Shown: piece after piece, positions 1 to 8,574 of the stretch
Numbering within the stretch: the first letter of the stretch is position 1
Layout: every line of letters begins with the position of its first letter
Assembly (NCBI RefSeq): GCF_900102505.1
Contig: NZ_FMVT01000002.1
Coordinates: forward strand, 124,001 to 188,000
Direction of reading: 5' to 3'
DNA length: 64,000 nt
Source: Paracoccus tibetensis
GTDB taxonomy: Bacteria; Pseudomonadota; Alphaproteobacteria; Rhodobacterales; Rhodobacteraceae
The notes under the pieces: generated by a model
What the model saw: only the letters and a program-made list of their open reading frames with translations
Databases searched by the model: none
What the model was told of the DNA's origin: nothing
Program-made: the position numbers and the translations under genes

Positions 1-1
1 C

Positions 2-808
2 CGCTACAACCAGCTCTCGCGCGACATGGGCGGGGTCGCCCGGCGCATGCTGATCTGCGGGATGCATGTCCATGTCGGCATCCCGGACGAGGATCTTCGC
101 GTCGATCTGATGAACCAGATGACGCATTTCTTGCCCTGGCTGCTCGCCCTCTCGGCCTCCAGCCCCTTCTGGCAGGGCGAGGACACGGGCCTCGCCTCCT
201 ACCGCACCACTGTCTTCGGCGACATGCCCCGCACCGGCCTGCCCCCGCAGATGGGCAGCTGGGGCGAGTTCGACCGATCGGTCACCGCGCTCGCGAATTT
301 GGGCATCATCGAGGACAGCTCCAAGATCTGGTGGGACCTGCGCCCGTCCTGCAAGTTCCCGACGCTTGAGACGCGTATCTGCGACGCCTGCCCGCGGATG
401 GAGGACACGCTGACGCTGGCCGCGCTGATCCAGGCGACGCTGCGGATGCTCTGGCGTCTGTCGCGCCGCAACCAGCACTGGCGGCAATACGAAAACTTCC
501 TCATCGGCGAGAACCGCTGGCGCGCTGCCCGCTACGGCACCACCGAGGGACAGATCGACTTCGGCCGAGGCCAGGTCACCCCTTTCGCCGAGCTGGCCGA
601 GGAGTGGTTCGCGCTGATCTCGGAAGACGCGGACGCGCTGAACAGCCAGCCCGCGGTCGCGCGCCTGCGCGAGATGGTGGCCGGCGGCACCTCGGCCGAG
701 CGCCAGCGCCGGGTCGCCGCCGACGCCCGCGCGGCCGGTGCCGACCGGATGGACTCGCTGCGCGCCGTCACCCGGCACCTCACCGAGGAGTTCCGCCGCG
801 ACCTCTAG
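2..808 (+). CDS. Carboxylate-amine ligase, YbdK/GCS2 family (5' partial)
   Basis: The reading frame is open to the left edge of the window, so the N-terminal part is missing. The visible 268 residues carry marks of the glutamate-cysteine ligase 2 (YbdK-like) family: the GMHVHVG core strand near the start and the [19 protein letters not shown] segment, which in this family lines the substrate and metal site. Family members join an amino acid carboxylate to an amine using ATP; the true substrate is usually unknown. The gene ends 68 bp before the acyl-CoA dehydrogenase gene and shows no functional link to it. The family call is firm, the substrate is not. Confidence 0.85.
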   Translation, partial: RYNQLSRDMGGVARRMLICGMHVHVGIPDEDLRVDLMNQMTHFLPWLLALSASSPFWQGEDTGLASYRTTVFGDMPRTGLPPQMGSWGEFDRSVTALANLGIIEDSSKIWWDLRPSCKFPTLETRICDACPRMEDTLTLAALIQATLRMLWRLSRRNQHWRQYENFLIGENRWRAARYGTTEGQIDFGRGQVTPFAELAEEWFALISEDADALNSQPAVARLREMVAGGTSAERQRRVAADARAAGADRMDSLRAVTRHLTEEFRRDL

Positions 809-875
809 CCTCTTGCGGGACCGGCCCGACATCTGCAATTAAACACCTGTTCAATTCGCGCATATCTGGGGAGGG

Positions 876-2027
876 ATGCCGGTGGATTTCGAGCTGAGCG
901 AGGAGCAGCAGGCCATTTTCGAAATGGCGCGCGATTTCGGGCAGTCCCGCATCGCGCCCCATGCCCGCGCATGGGAGGCGGCCGGCACCATCCCGCGCGA
1001 GCTGTGGCCCGAAGTGGCCGAGCTGGGCCTCGGCGGCATCTACGTCTCCGAGGACTACGGCGGCTCGGGCCTCTCGCGGCTCGATGCCACGCTGGTCTTC
1101 GAGGCGCTGGCCATGGCCTGCCCCTCGGTCGGCTCGTTCCTGTCGATCCACAACATGTGCGGCGGGATGATCGACAAGTTCGGCAGCGATGAGGCAAGGG
1201 AGCGCTGGCTGCCCGCCCTCTGCCGGATGGAGAAGGTGTTCAGCTACTGCCTGACCGAGCCCGGCAGCGGCTCGGACGCCGCGGCACTGCGCACCCGCGC
1301 CGAGCGGACCGAACAGGGCTGGCGGCTGAACGGGACCAAGGCCTTCATCTCGGGCGGCGGCTATTCGGACGCCTATATCTGCATGGTCCGCACCGGCGAG
1401 GACGGCCCCCGCGGCATCAGCGCCGTGATCGTCGAGGACGGCACGCCCGGCCTCTCCTTCGGCGGGCTCGAGGACAAGATGGGCTGGCGCTCGCAGCCGA
1501 CCGCGCAGGTGCAATTCGACGATTGCGCCATCCCCACCGGGAACCTTCTGGGCGAGGAAGGGCGCGGCTTCGCCTATGCGATGGCGGGCCTCGATGGCGG
1601 GCGGCTGAACATCGCGGCCGGCGCGCTTGGGGGCGCGCAGGCGGCGCTGGACGCGACGGTCAGCTACATGGGCGAGCGGAAAGCCTTCGGCAAAAGCCTC
1701 GACCAGTTCCAGGCGCTGCAGTTCCGGCTGGCCGAGATGGAGGTGGCGCTGCAATCCTCGCGCATCCTCTTGCGGCAGGCGGCGGCGAAGCTGGACGCGG
1801 GCGCGCCGGACGCCACCAAGTTCTGCGCCATGGCGAAGCTGCACGTCACCGACCGGGCCTTCGAGGTGGCAAATCAATGCCTTCAACTGCATGGCGGTTA
1901 TGGCTACCTTGCCGATTACGGGATCGAGAAGATCGTGCGCGACCTGCGCGTTCACCAGATCCTGGAAGGCACCAACGAGATCATGCGGCTCATCATCAGC
2001 CGCGCGATGCTGGCCGAACGGGGGTAG
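876..2027 (+). CDS. Acyl-CoA dehydrogenase, probable isobutyryl-CoA dehydrogenase
   Basis: FAD enzyme of 383 aa covering the full acyl-CoA dehydrogenase fold: N-terminal helical domain, the middle beta domain with the CLTEPGSGSDA flavin signature, and a C-terminal domain ending in LEGTNEIMR, whose Glu is the usual catalytic base of this family. It would oxidise isobutyryl-CoA to methacrylyl-CoA in valine breakdown. Substrate is inferred from resemblance to ACAD8-type enzymes and from the next two genes, which are the following steps of that pathway. The ATG at 876 directly abuts a strong GGGAGG (868-873), leaving no spacer; the in-frame GTG at 882 has better spacing and gives the more usual start (MDFELSEEQ), so the protein may be two residues shorter. 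Confidence 0.9.
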   Translation: MPVDFELSEEQQAIFEMARDFGQSRIAPHARAWEAAGTIPRELWPEVAELGLGGIYVSEDYGGSGLSRLDATLVFEALAMACPSVGSFLSIHNMCGGMIDKFGSDEARERWLPALCRMEKVFSYCLTEPGSGSDAAALRTRAERTEQGWRLNGTKAFISGGGYSDAYICMVRTGEDGPRGISAVIVEDGTPGLSFGGLEDKMGWRSQPTAQVQFDDCAIPTGNLLGEEGRGFAYAMAGLDGGRLNIAAGALGGAQAALDATVSYMGERKAFGKSLDQFQALQFRLAEMEVALQSSRILLRQAAAKLDAGAPDATKFCAMAKLHVTDRAFEVANQCLQLHGGYGYLADYGIEKIVRDLRVHQILEGTNEIMRLIISRAMLAERG

Positions 2028-2029
2028 GC

Positions 2030-3037
2030 TTGGACGACCTGAACATCCGCATCACCGGCCGCGCGGGCCGGATCACCTTCACGCGGCCCAAGGCCCTCAA
2101 TGCGTTGACGCATGAGATGGCGCTGGCGATCCACGAGGCGCTGGACGCATGGCGAGACGATCCGGCGGTCGCGCTGGTCATCCTCGACGCCATGGGCGAG
2201 CGCGCCTTCTGCGCCGGCGGCGACATCGCGGCAGTCTATCACGCGGGCCGGGCCGGCGATCACCAGGTCGGGCGCGACTTCTTCCGTGACGAATACCGGA
2301 TGAACGCCGCCATCGCCTCGTACCCGAAGCCCGTGGTGGCCTTCATGCAGGGCTTCGTGATGGGCGGCGGCGTCGGCGTGGGCGGCCATGCCAGCCACCG
2401 GATCGTCGGGGCCACGACCCGCATCGCGATGCCGGAGAGCGGCATCGGCCTCATCCCCGATGTCGGCGGCAGCTGGCTTCTGGGCCGCGCACCGGGCCGC
2501 ATCGGCGAATATCTGGCGCTGACGGGCGACCGCATGGGCGCCGGCGACGCGATCCATGCGGGCTTTGCCGACACCTACCTGCCCGAGGCCGACTGGCCGG
2601 CACTGATCGCGCGCCTCGAGGAGACGGGCGATCCTTCCGCCATCGCGCCCGCCCCCGCCCCGCTCGCGCCGCTGGCACGCCGCGATCTGTCGGCCTTCGG
2701 CGGCCGCGCGCTCGAGGACATCCTGGGCGCGCTGGAGGATGCGGGCGAGGACGAGGCGCTGTCGGCGCTTCGGCGCAACTCGCCCCTGTCGATGGCCGCG
2801 GGCCTGACGCTGGTGCGCGCCGCGCGGCGGGATTGCCGGATCGAGGACGCGCTCTCGCGCGAATACCGCTTCACCGCCCGCGCCACCGCGCAGAGCGATT
2901 TCCTGGAAGGCGTGAGGGCGCAGATCATCGACAAGGACCGCCAGCCGAACTGGCAACGCCAGGGGACGCCCGCCGAGGTCGAGGCAATGCTCGCCCCGCT
3001 CGGCGACGAGGAACTTCTGTGGGAGAAAACGGCATGA
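2030..3037 (+). CDS. 3-hydroxyisobutyryl-CoA hydrolase (enoyl-CoA hydratase/isomerase family)
   Basis: Crotonase-fold protein of about 335 aa. It has the oxyanion-hole segment FCAGGDI, the GFVMGGGVG loop, and the PESGIGLIPDVGGSW block typical of 3-hydroxyisobutyryl-CoA hydrolases, which are longer (about 340 aa) than ordinary enoyl-CoA hydratases. It releases CoA from 3-hydroxyisobutyryl-CoA in valine catabolism. No ATG lies near the expected N-terminus; I place the start at TTG 2030, with GGGGG five bases upstream, just after the dehydrogenase stop. The frame continues open upstream inside the previous gene, but that part is antisense-like noise. The stop overlaps the next start as ATGA. Confidence 0.88.
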   Translation: MDDLNIRITGRAGRITFTRPKALNALTHEMALAIHEALDAWRDDPAVALVILDAMGERAFCAGGDIAAVYHAGRAGDHQVGRDFFRDEYRMNAAIASYPKPVVAFMQGFVMGGGVGVGGHASHRIVGATTRIAMPESGIGLIPDVGGSWLLGRAPGRIGEYLALTGDRMGAGDAIHAGFADTYLPEADWPALIARLEETGDPSAIAPAPAPLAPLARRDLSAFGGRALEDILGALEDAGEDEALSALRRNSPLSMAAGLTLVRAARRDCRIEDALSREYRFTARATAQSDFLEGVRAQIIDKDRQPNWQRQGTPAEVEAMLAPLGDEELLWEKTA

Positions 3038-3915
3038 AGATCGGTTTCATCGGCCTTGGCAACATGGGCGCGCCGATGGCACGCAACCTTGCCGCGGCGG
3101 GGCACGAGGTTCGCGGCTACGACATGGCCGCCCCCGAACCCGAGGGCGTGCTGGCCGCCGCCAGCGCCGCCGAGGCGGCCGAGGACGCGGACGTGGTCAT
3201 CACCATGCTGCCCAACGGGCCGATCCTTCTGGCCGTCGCGGCGCAGGTCATGCCGGCGATGAAGCCGGGCGCGATCCTCTGCGACTGCTCGACGGTGGAC
3301 GTGGAGAGCGCGCGCAAGGTCGCCGCCGATGCCCGCGCCGCGGGCCTTGGCGCGCTGGACGCGCCGGTCTCGGGCGGGATCGGCGGCGCGCAGGGCGGCA
3401 CGCTGACTTTCATGGTCGGCGGCTCCGAGGGCGACTTCCAGCGCGTCCTGCCCCTTTTCGAGATCATGGGCCAGAAGACCGTGCATTGCGGCGACAGCGG
3501 CGCCGGACAGGCCGCGAAGATCTGCAACAACATGATCCTCGGCGTCACGATGATCGCCACCTGCGAGGCCTTCGCGCTGGCCGACCGGCTCGGCCTCGAC
3601 CGGCAGAAGATGTTCGACGTCGTCTCGACCAGCTCGGGCTACAGCTGGAGCATGAACGCCTATTGCCCTGCCCCCGGCATCGGCCCGACCTCGCCCGCGG
3701 ACAACGACTACAAGCCGGGCTTCGCATCCGAGCTGATGCTGAAGGACCTCGGCCTGTCGCAGGAGGCCGCGGCGGCGGCGGGGGCAGAGACGCCGATGGG
3801 GGAACTGGCCCACCAGCTCTACACCCGCTTCGTCGAGCAGGAGGACGGGCGCGGACGTGACTTTTCTGCCATGCTGCCCCGGTTTGTCAGCCGCAACGCG
3901 AAGAACCTCGGCTGA
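3034..3915 (+). CDS. mmsB: 3-hydroxyisobutyrate dehydrogenase
   Basis: NAD-dependent beta-hydroxyacid dehydrogenase of 293 aa. The N-terminal Rossmann motif GFIGLGNMGAPMARNL (residues 4-19), the substrate-binding DAPVSGGIGGAQGGTL segment and the catalytic-Lys block GAGQAAKICNNM are all present in order. It oxidises 3-hydroxyisobutyrate to methylmalonate semialdehyde. Its start overlaps the stop of the hydrolase gene (ATGA), so the three genes form one operon of consecutive valine-degradation steps. The methylmalonate-semialdehyde dehydrogenase (mmsA) that usually accompanies them is not in this window. Confidence 0.95.
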   Translation: MKIGFIGLGNMGAPMARNLAAAGHEVRGYDMAAPEPEGVLAAASAAEAAEDADVVITMLPNGPILLAVAAQVMPAMKPGAILCDCSTVDVESARKVAADARAAGLGALDAPVSGGIGGAQGGTLTFMVGGSEGDFQRVLPLFEIMGQKTVHCGDSGAGQAAKICNNMILGVTMIATCEAFALADRLGLDRQKMFDVVSTSSGYSWSMNAYCPAPGIGPTSPADNDYKPGFASELMLKDLGLSQEAAAAAGAETPMGELAHQLYTRFVEQEDGRGRDFSAMLPRFVSRNAKNLG

Positions 3916-3982
3916 GCCGCGCCCTCCGGAGGAACCGCGCCGATGAGGTGGCGTTGCCCCTCGACTCGACCAAGGACTGCCG

Positions 3983-4291
3983 ATGCCTTTGCTGAAAATC
4001 ACCGCGGCCTGCCTCGTGGCGGTCTCGCTTCTGTCGGCCGTCCGCTTCAACGACACCGCGGCCCTCTCGGACGAGGCGATGATCCTGCCGCAGGTTCCCG
4101 GCAAGTTCAGCGTGGGCGATCGCGTTGCGCCCGACGATGTCCATCTGATCCTGCAGCCCGGCCGCTACGGCCTTGGCCCCCAGCTCAGCGGCAGCCATTA
4201 CGGCATCGTGAGCGGGCAGTTGATCCGCTTCGATCCAGCCACTTACCAGGTGCAGTCGATCCTGCGGCGGCAGGTGCAGCTGCTGGATTGA
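3983..4291 (+). CDS. Small exported protein, paralogue of the next gene
   Basis: Protein of 102 aa that I do not recognise. Residues 1-20 look like a signal peptide or membrane anchor. The rest is a compact domain with the elements FSVGDRVAPDDVH, GRYGLG and GQLIRFDP. The same order of elements occurs in the neighbour at 4365 (FRVGDIAPKDRLH, GLYGLS, GELIRIHN), so the two are tandem paralogues. AAGGACT four bases before the ATG supports the start. Probably periplasmic; function unknown. Confidence 0.7.
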   Translation: MPLLKITAACLVAVSLLSAVRFNDTAALSDEAMILPQVPGKFSVGDRVAPDDVHLILQPGRYGLGPQLSGSHYGIVSGQLIRFDPATYQVQSILRRQVQLLD

Positions 4292-4364
4292 CCGGCGTCT
4301 GTCAGAACGGGGAACTTGCGCATGGGCTGCAAGGTTAGTCCGTGAACTCCACCGGAGACTGAAG

Positions 4365-4721
4365 ATGCTGCAGCCCCAACTTGCCGCTGCGGCGGCGGGC
4401 GGGCTGCTGCTCGCCGCCGTCACGGCGATCGCCGACGACCGCGGTGCCCAAGGCCCCGCGACTGCGCCTGCGCCGCTTGTGGTGGCCGAGGTGGCGCAGC
4501 AGGCCGCCCCGGCCCGTAACCCGGCGCGGCGCAGCTTCCGCGTTGGCGACATCGCGCCCAAGGACCGGCTGCACCGCATCACGACGCCGGGCCTTTACGG
4601 CCTCTCCGACCCGCCGAACGGCGACGCCTATGCCATCCTTGACGGAGAGTTGATCCGAATCCACAACGGCAGCGGGCAGATTCTCTCGGTCCTCTGGCAG
4701 GTCAAGCGGATCCTCGACTGA
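4365..4721 (+). CDS. Small exported protein, paralogue of the previous gene
   Basis: Protein of 118 aa with a hydrophobic N-terminus (about residues 5-23) compatible with an export signal, an Ala/Pro-rich linker, and a C-terminal domain (from about residue 58) matching that of the gene at 3983 in the order VGD, LH, G-YGL, G-LIR, Q-LD. GGAGACTG precedes the ATG. Its TGA (4719-4721) directly abuts the recN stop on the other strand, so the two genes converge with no spacer. Function unknown. Confidence 0.7.
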   Translation: MLQPQLAAAAAGGLLLAAVTAIADDRGAQGPATAPAPLVVAEVAQQAAPARNPARRSFRVGDIAPKDRLHRITTPGLYGLSDPPNGDAYAILDGELIRIHNGSGQILSVLWQVKRILD

Positions 4722-6368
4722 TCAGCCGGCCAGAAGGGCACGCGCCGCCTCGGTCGCGGCACCGGTGATGCGGTCGCCCGACAGCATCCGAGCGATTTCC
4801 GAGACACGCTCAGCGTCGTCGAGCGGGCGCACGACCGACCTTGTGGCCCCATCCTCGACGGACTTCGCCACCTGGAAATGCAGATCGCCAAGCGCCGCCA
4901 CCTGCGGCGAGTGCGTGACCACCAGGACCTGCGCGCCCGTCGCCAGCGCCTTCAGCCGCCGGCCGACCGCATCGGCCGTCGGCCCGCCGACGCCACGGTC
5001 GATCTCGTCGAAGATCATCACCAGCGCGTCGTTCCCGCGCGCGAGGCAGACCTTCAGCGCCAAGAGGAACCGCGACAGCTCACCGCCCGAGGCGATCTTG
5101 TCCAGCGGCCCCGCCGGCGCGCCCGGGTTCGTCGCGACGACGAAGGCGACGGTGTCGGCCCCCTCGGGGCCCGGCTCGGCGGGGGTCACGCGCGTCTCGA
5201 AGACCGCCCGCTCCATCCGGAGAGGCGCCAGCTCGCGCATCACCGCCTGATCCAGCCGCCCCGCCGCCGCCTGCCGCGCCTCGGTCAGCTGCCCGGCCGC
5301 CTCGGCATAGGCGGCCTCGGCCGCGCGCGCGGCGCCGCGCAGCGCCTCGATCCCCTCGGCACCGCGGTCAATCCGCTCCAGCCGGCCGCGCAGCTCGCCG
5401 GCAAGGCCCGACAGATCGTCCGCCAGGACGTTGTGCTTGCGCGCCAGCGCCCGCAGCGCGAACAGCCGCTCCTCGGTCGCCTCCAAGGCTGCGGGGTCGA
5501 ACTCCATCTCGGCCAACGCGTCCTCGACGCCGCGATGCGCCGCGCCCAGCTCGACCAGGGCGCGGGACAGGGCGGCCAGCGGCTCGTCCAGCCGCCCCTC
5601 GGCGCTGGCGGCAGCGCCCTCGAGCCAGCGGCCGGCATCGACCATCGCGGCCTCGGCGCCGTCCCCGCCTAGCATCTGCAGCGCGCGGGCGACATCGCTG
5701 CGGATACGCTCGGCGGCCTGCATCCGGCGGCGGGCGGTGTCCAGCGCCGCCTCCTCGCCTGCCTCGGGCGACAGCTTGTCCAGCTCGGCGACGGCGTGGC
5801 GCAGGAACTCCTCCTCGGCCCGCGCCGCCTCCAGCGCCGCCTCGGCCGCCTCAAGCGCCCGCGCCGCCTCGCGCCGCGCCGTCCAGGCGGCGCGCACCGG
5901 GCCGAGGTCCAGCGCGGCGAAGGCGTCGAGCATGCCGCGATGGCCGCGGGGGTTCAGAAGGCCGCGGTCGTCATGCTGGCCATGCAGCTCGACCAGCGTG
6001 TCGGAAAGCTGCCGCAGGACCTCGCCGGACACGCGGCGGTCGTTGACCCAGCCCGTCTTGCGCCCGTCCTGCGCATTGACCCGGCGCAGGATCAGCTCGT
6101 CGTCGTCCAGCTCGATCCCCGCCTCGGCCAGGACCGCGCGGGCCGGATGCGCGGCCGGCAGGTCGAAGACCGCCGTCACATCGCCCTGGCTCGCGCCCGT
6201 GCGCACCAGCTCGGCCCGGCCGCGCCAGCCCAGCACGAAGCCCAGGCAGTCGAGCAGGATCGACTTGCCCGCCCCCGTCTCGCCGGTCAGCACGTTGAGC
6301 CCGGGCGCAAAGCCAAGGCTCAGCCGGTCGATCAGCAGCATGTCGCGGATGTCGAGAGATCGCAGCAT
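4722..6368 (-). CDS. recN: DNA repair protein RecN
   Basis: SMC-like ATPase of 548 aa, the usual RecN length. Walker A GETGAGKS lies at residues 29-36. A long Ala/Glu-rich stretch in the middle is the expected antiparallel coiled coil, and the C-terminal half has the ABC signature region KIASGGELSRF followed by Walker B VMIFDEIDRGVGG and the His switch VVTHSPQVAALGD. RecN gathers DNA ends in recombinational repair of double-strand breaks. The gene follows bamD by 19 bp on the same strand, a pairing common in alphaproteobacteria, so it is probably transcribed with it. No LexA box was identified. Confidence 0.97.
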   Translation of the reverse strand: MLRSLDIRDMLLIDRLSLGFAPGLNVLTGETGAGKSILLDCLGFVLGWRGRAELVRTGASQGDVTAVFDLPAAHPARAVLAEAGIELDDDELILRRVNAQDGRKTGWVNDRRVSGEVLRQLSDTLVELHGQHDDRGLLNPRGHRGMLDAFAALDLGPVRAAWTARREAARALEAAEAALEAARAEEEFLRHAVAELDKLSPEAGEEAALDTARRRMQAAERIRSDVARALQMLGGDGAEAAMVDAGRWLEGAAASAEGRLDEPLAALSRALVELGAAHRGVEDALAEMEFDPAALEATEERLFALRALARKHNVLADDLSGLAGELRGRLERIDRGAEGIEALRGAARAAEAAYAEAAGQLTEARQAAAGRLDQAVMRELAPLRMERAVFETRVTPAEPGPEGADTVAFVVATNPGAPAGPLDKIASGGELSRFLLALKVCLARGNDALVMIFDEIDRGVGGPTADAVGRRLKALATGAQVLVVTHSPQVAALGDLHFQVAKSVEDGATRSVVRPLDDAERVSEIARMLSGDRITGAATEAARALLAG

Positions 6369-6387
6369 CAGGCGGCCTCGCGCCGGC

Positions 6388-7236
6388 TCAGAGCCAGCGC
6401 CCCTGGATGGTCTGGCGGTAGATGTTGGTCAGCCAGCTGTCCCCCTGCGCCTCGGCCGAAAGACCGCGGCCGCGCAGCTGCCGGAACGCGTCCTCGTAGA
6501 AGGGCGAGGACTGGAAGTTGTGGCCGAGAATGGCGCCTGCCGTCTGCGCTTCGTCCAGAAGACCGAGCGCCAGGTATGCCTCGACCAGCCGCATCAGCGC
6601 CTCGGGCGTGTGGGTGGTGGTCTGGAACTCCTCGACCACGACGCGGAAGCGGTTGATGGCCGAAGTGTAGTGGCCGCGCTTGAGGTAGTAGCGACCGATC
6701 TCCATCTCCTTGCCGGCAAGGTGGTCGAAGGCCAGGTCAAACTTCAGGATGGCGCTGCGGGCGTATTCGCTGTCCGGGTAGTCCTCGATCACCCGGCGCA
6801 GGCCCTGCAGCGCCTGGAAGGTCAGGCCCTGGTCGCGGCCAACCTCGTCGATCTGGTCGTAGTAGGAGAGGGCCAGCAGGTACTGCGCGTAGGCGGCGTC
6901 CTCGTCCCCCGGATAGGTGTCCAGGAAGCGCTGCGCGGCGCTGCGCGCCTCCTCGTAGTTGCGGGCCCGGTGGTTGCCGTAGGCCTGCATGATCAGGGCG
7001 CGCTTGGCCCATTCGGAATAGGGATAGAGTCGCTCGATCTCGGAGAAGTAGAAGACCGCGTCGTCCGGGCGGCGGCTGTTCTCCAGTTCGAACTCGCCGC
7101 GGCGATAGATTTCCTCGGCGGTGAAGCGGTCGAGGTTCTGGCGCTCGGCCGTCGCGCGATTCCCGCCGCAGCCGGTCAGCAGCGCGCCGGCCAGCAGGGC
7201 AGCGGTCATCGAAGTGGTAATTTTCGAGCGCGCCAT
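6388..7236 (-). CDS. bamD: Outer membrane protein assembly factor BamD
   Basis: Lipoprotein of 282 aa with TPR repeats. The start at 7236 is chosen because it gives a clean lipoprotein signal peptide (residues 1-22, lipobox LLTGC with Cys23) and has AGGAC at good spacing; the frame stays open further upstream but without a signal peptide. The TPR core (about residues 40-240) has the conserved YP-S-WA and FL-YP blocks of BamD/ComL. BamD is a subunit of the beta-barrel assembly machinery at the inner face of the outer membrane. It lies between lpxC and recN, the common rhodobacterial order. Confidence 0.95.
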   Translation of the reverse strand: MARSKITTSMTAALLAGALLTGCGGNRATAERQNLDRFTAEEIYRRGEFELENSRRPDDAVFYFSEIERLYPYSEWAKRALIMQAYGNHRARNYEEARSAAQRFLDTYPGDEDAAYAQYLLALSYYDQIDEVGRDQGLTFQALQGLRRVIEDYPDSEYARSAILKFDLAFDHLAGKEMEIGRYYLKRGHYTSAINRFRVVVEEFQTTTHTPEALMRLVEAYLALGLLDEAQTAGAILGHNFQSSPFYEDAFRQLRGRGLSAEAQGDSWLTNIYRQTIQGRWL

Positions 7237-7403
7237 CTTTGTCCTGCCTACGATTCTGCCTCTGGGCGCCCCTGCGGGCCGCGCTGCCGGCACGTCCTAG
7301 CACAGAACATCAGGGGGATCAAAATGGCAATCCGTTGAATTCGGCGCGGCTTTGGCGGGCAAAACAGCGCGGCCGCGACCCGCCCGCCCGGCGCGCCGCA
7401 GGC

Positions 7404-8348
7404 CTATTCGGCGGCCAGGATCAGGGGCATCGGGACACCCGCATGAACGCCGTAGGCCGCGACGCCCGCGCCTGGCAGGCGGCCCTCAAGGTCGGGGCTG
7501 CACAGCTCCCAGGTCCAATTCGCGGGGTCGCTGAACAGCGCCCGCAGCAGCCGGTTGGTCATCGCGTGGCCCGCGCGGTGGCCGGTATATTGCGCCAGCA
7601 GCGGGGCGCCGGCCAGTGCCAGATCGCCCACGGCGTCCAGCATCTTGTGGCGCACGGCCTCGTCCGCGTGGCGCAGCCCGCCGGGGCTGAGGACACGCGC
7701 ACCGTCCACGACGACCGCGTTCAGGAAGGTGCCGCCAAGCGCCAGCCCGCTGCGGCGCATCGCCTCGACATCGGCGGCGCGGCAGAAGGTGCGGCTGTCG
7801 GCCAGCTCACGCAGGAAGGCGCCGTTGGCCATGTCGAGGCTCATCGCCTGCCGCCCGATGGCCGCGTCGGTGAAGTCGATGGCGAAGTCGATCGAGAGAT
7901 GGTCGGCCGGGCTCAGCCGGGCGAAGGCCTCACCCTCGCGCACCTCGACCGGGCGCAGCACCCGGATGGCGCGCAGCGGCGCATCCTGGAGCGCGATCCC
8001 GGCGCCGAGGATGCCGGCCACGAAGGGTGCGGACGAGCCGTCGAGGATCGGGATCTCGGGGCCGTCGATCTCGACCAGGACGTTGTGCAGGCCGGTGCCG
8101 GCCAGCGCGGCCATGACATGCTCGATGGTCGAGACGGTCGTGCCCGCGCCGTCGTCCAGCAGCGTGCAGAGCTTCGAGAGGGTCACGTTGCTCCAGAGCG
8201 CCGCGACCTCGGGCTGGCCCGGCAGGTCGGTGCGGCGGAAGCGGATGCCGTGATCGGGCAGCGCCGGCAGCAGGGCAAGCCGCACCGGGGCACCGGAATG
8301 AAGTCCGACGCCCTCGAAGGTGACCATGTGCTTCAGCGTTGCCTGCAT
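7404..8348 (-). CDS. lpxC: UDP-3-O-acyl-N-acetylglucosamine deacetylase
   Basis: Zn-dependent deacetylase of 314 aa that commits UDP-acyl-GlcNAc to lipid A synthesis. Both halves of the fold are visible: VGLHSG near the N-terminus, the zinc-ligand helix STIEHVMAAL, and the second zinc motif HKMLDAVGDL with the following Asp. The start at 8348 has AAGGACG upstream and the typical N-terminus MQATLK; an earlier in-frame start would add about 27 unrelated residues. It follows ftsZ after an intrinsic terminator, so it probably has its own promoter in 8349-8520. Confidence 0.96.
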   Translation of the reverse strand: MQATLKHMVTFEGVGLHSGAPVRLALLPALPDHGIRFRRTDLPGQPEVAALWSNVTLSKLCTLLDDGAGTTVSTIEHVMAALAGTGLHNVLVEIDGPEIPILDGSSAPFVAGILGAGIALQDAPLRAIRVLRPVEVREGEAFARLSPADHLSIDFAIDFTDAAIGRQAMSLDMANGAFLRELADSRTFCRAADVEAMRRSGLALGGTFLNAVVVDGARVLSPGGLRHADEAVRHKMLDAVGDLALAGAPLLAQYTGHRAGHAMTNRLLRALFSDPANWTWELCSPDLEGRLPGAGVAAYGVHAGVPMPLILAAE

Positions 8349-8383
8349 GACTGACGTCCTTGAACCCGATAACTGCGGCCCAA

Positions 8384-8395
8384 CAACGGCCGTTG
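8384..8395. promoter_or_regulatory. 12-bp perfect palindrome in the lpxC leader
   Basis: CAACGGCCGTTG reads the same on both strands and sits about 36 bp upstream of the lpxC ATG, between the ftsZ terminator and the gene. It could be an operator or a short stem. No known site is recognised and the size is compatible with chance in GC-rich DNA. Confidence 0.25.
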
Positions 8396-8511
8396 CAGTC
8401 CAGCTATGGGCGCCCCCGAGTCGCTTCAATTAACGTTTTGTGACGCGGTGAAACATTCGGCCCTGGGTACATGCAGAACCCTCACCTTGATGGCCTAAAA
8501 GCCTAAACTAC

Positions 8512-8542
8512 AACAGAAAAAGAGGGCGCATTCGCGCCCTCT
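8512..8542 (-). terminator. Intrinsic terminator after ftsZ
   Basis: On the minus strand a perfect 9-bp stem (8534-8542 with 8521-8529, arms AGAGGGCGC and GCGCCCTCT) with a four-base loop is followed by a run of five U (8517-8521) and further U/G. It starts 32 bp after the ftsZ stop and fits a rho-independent terminator. Confidence 0.85.
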
Positions 8543-8574
8543 CAACCGCCGGTCGTAGCGGCTTCGTGATGATC

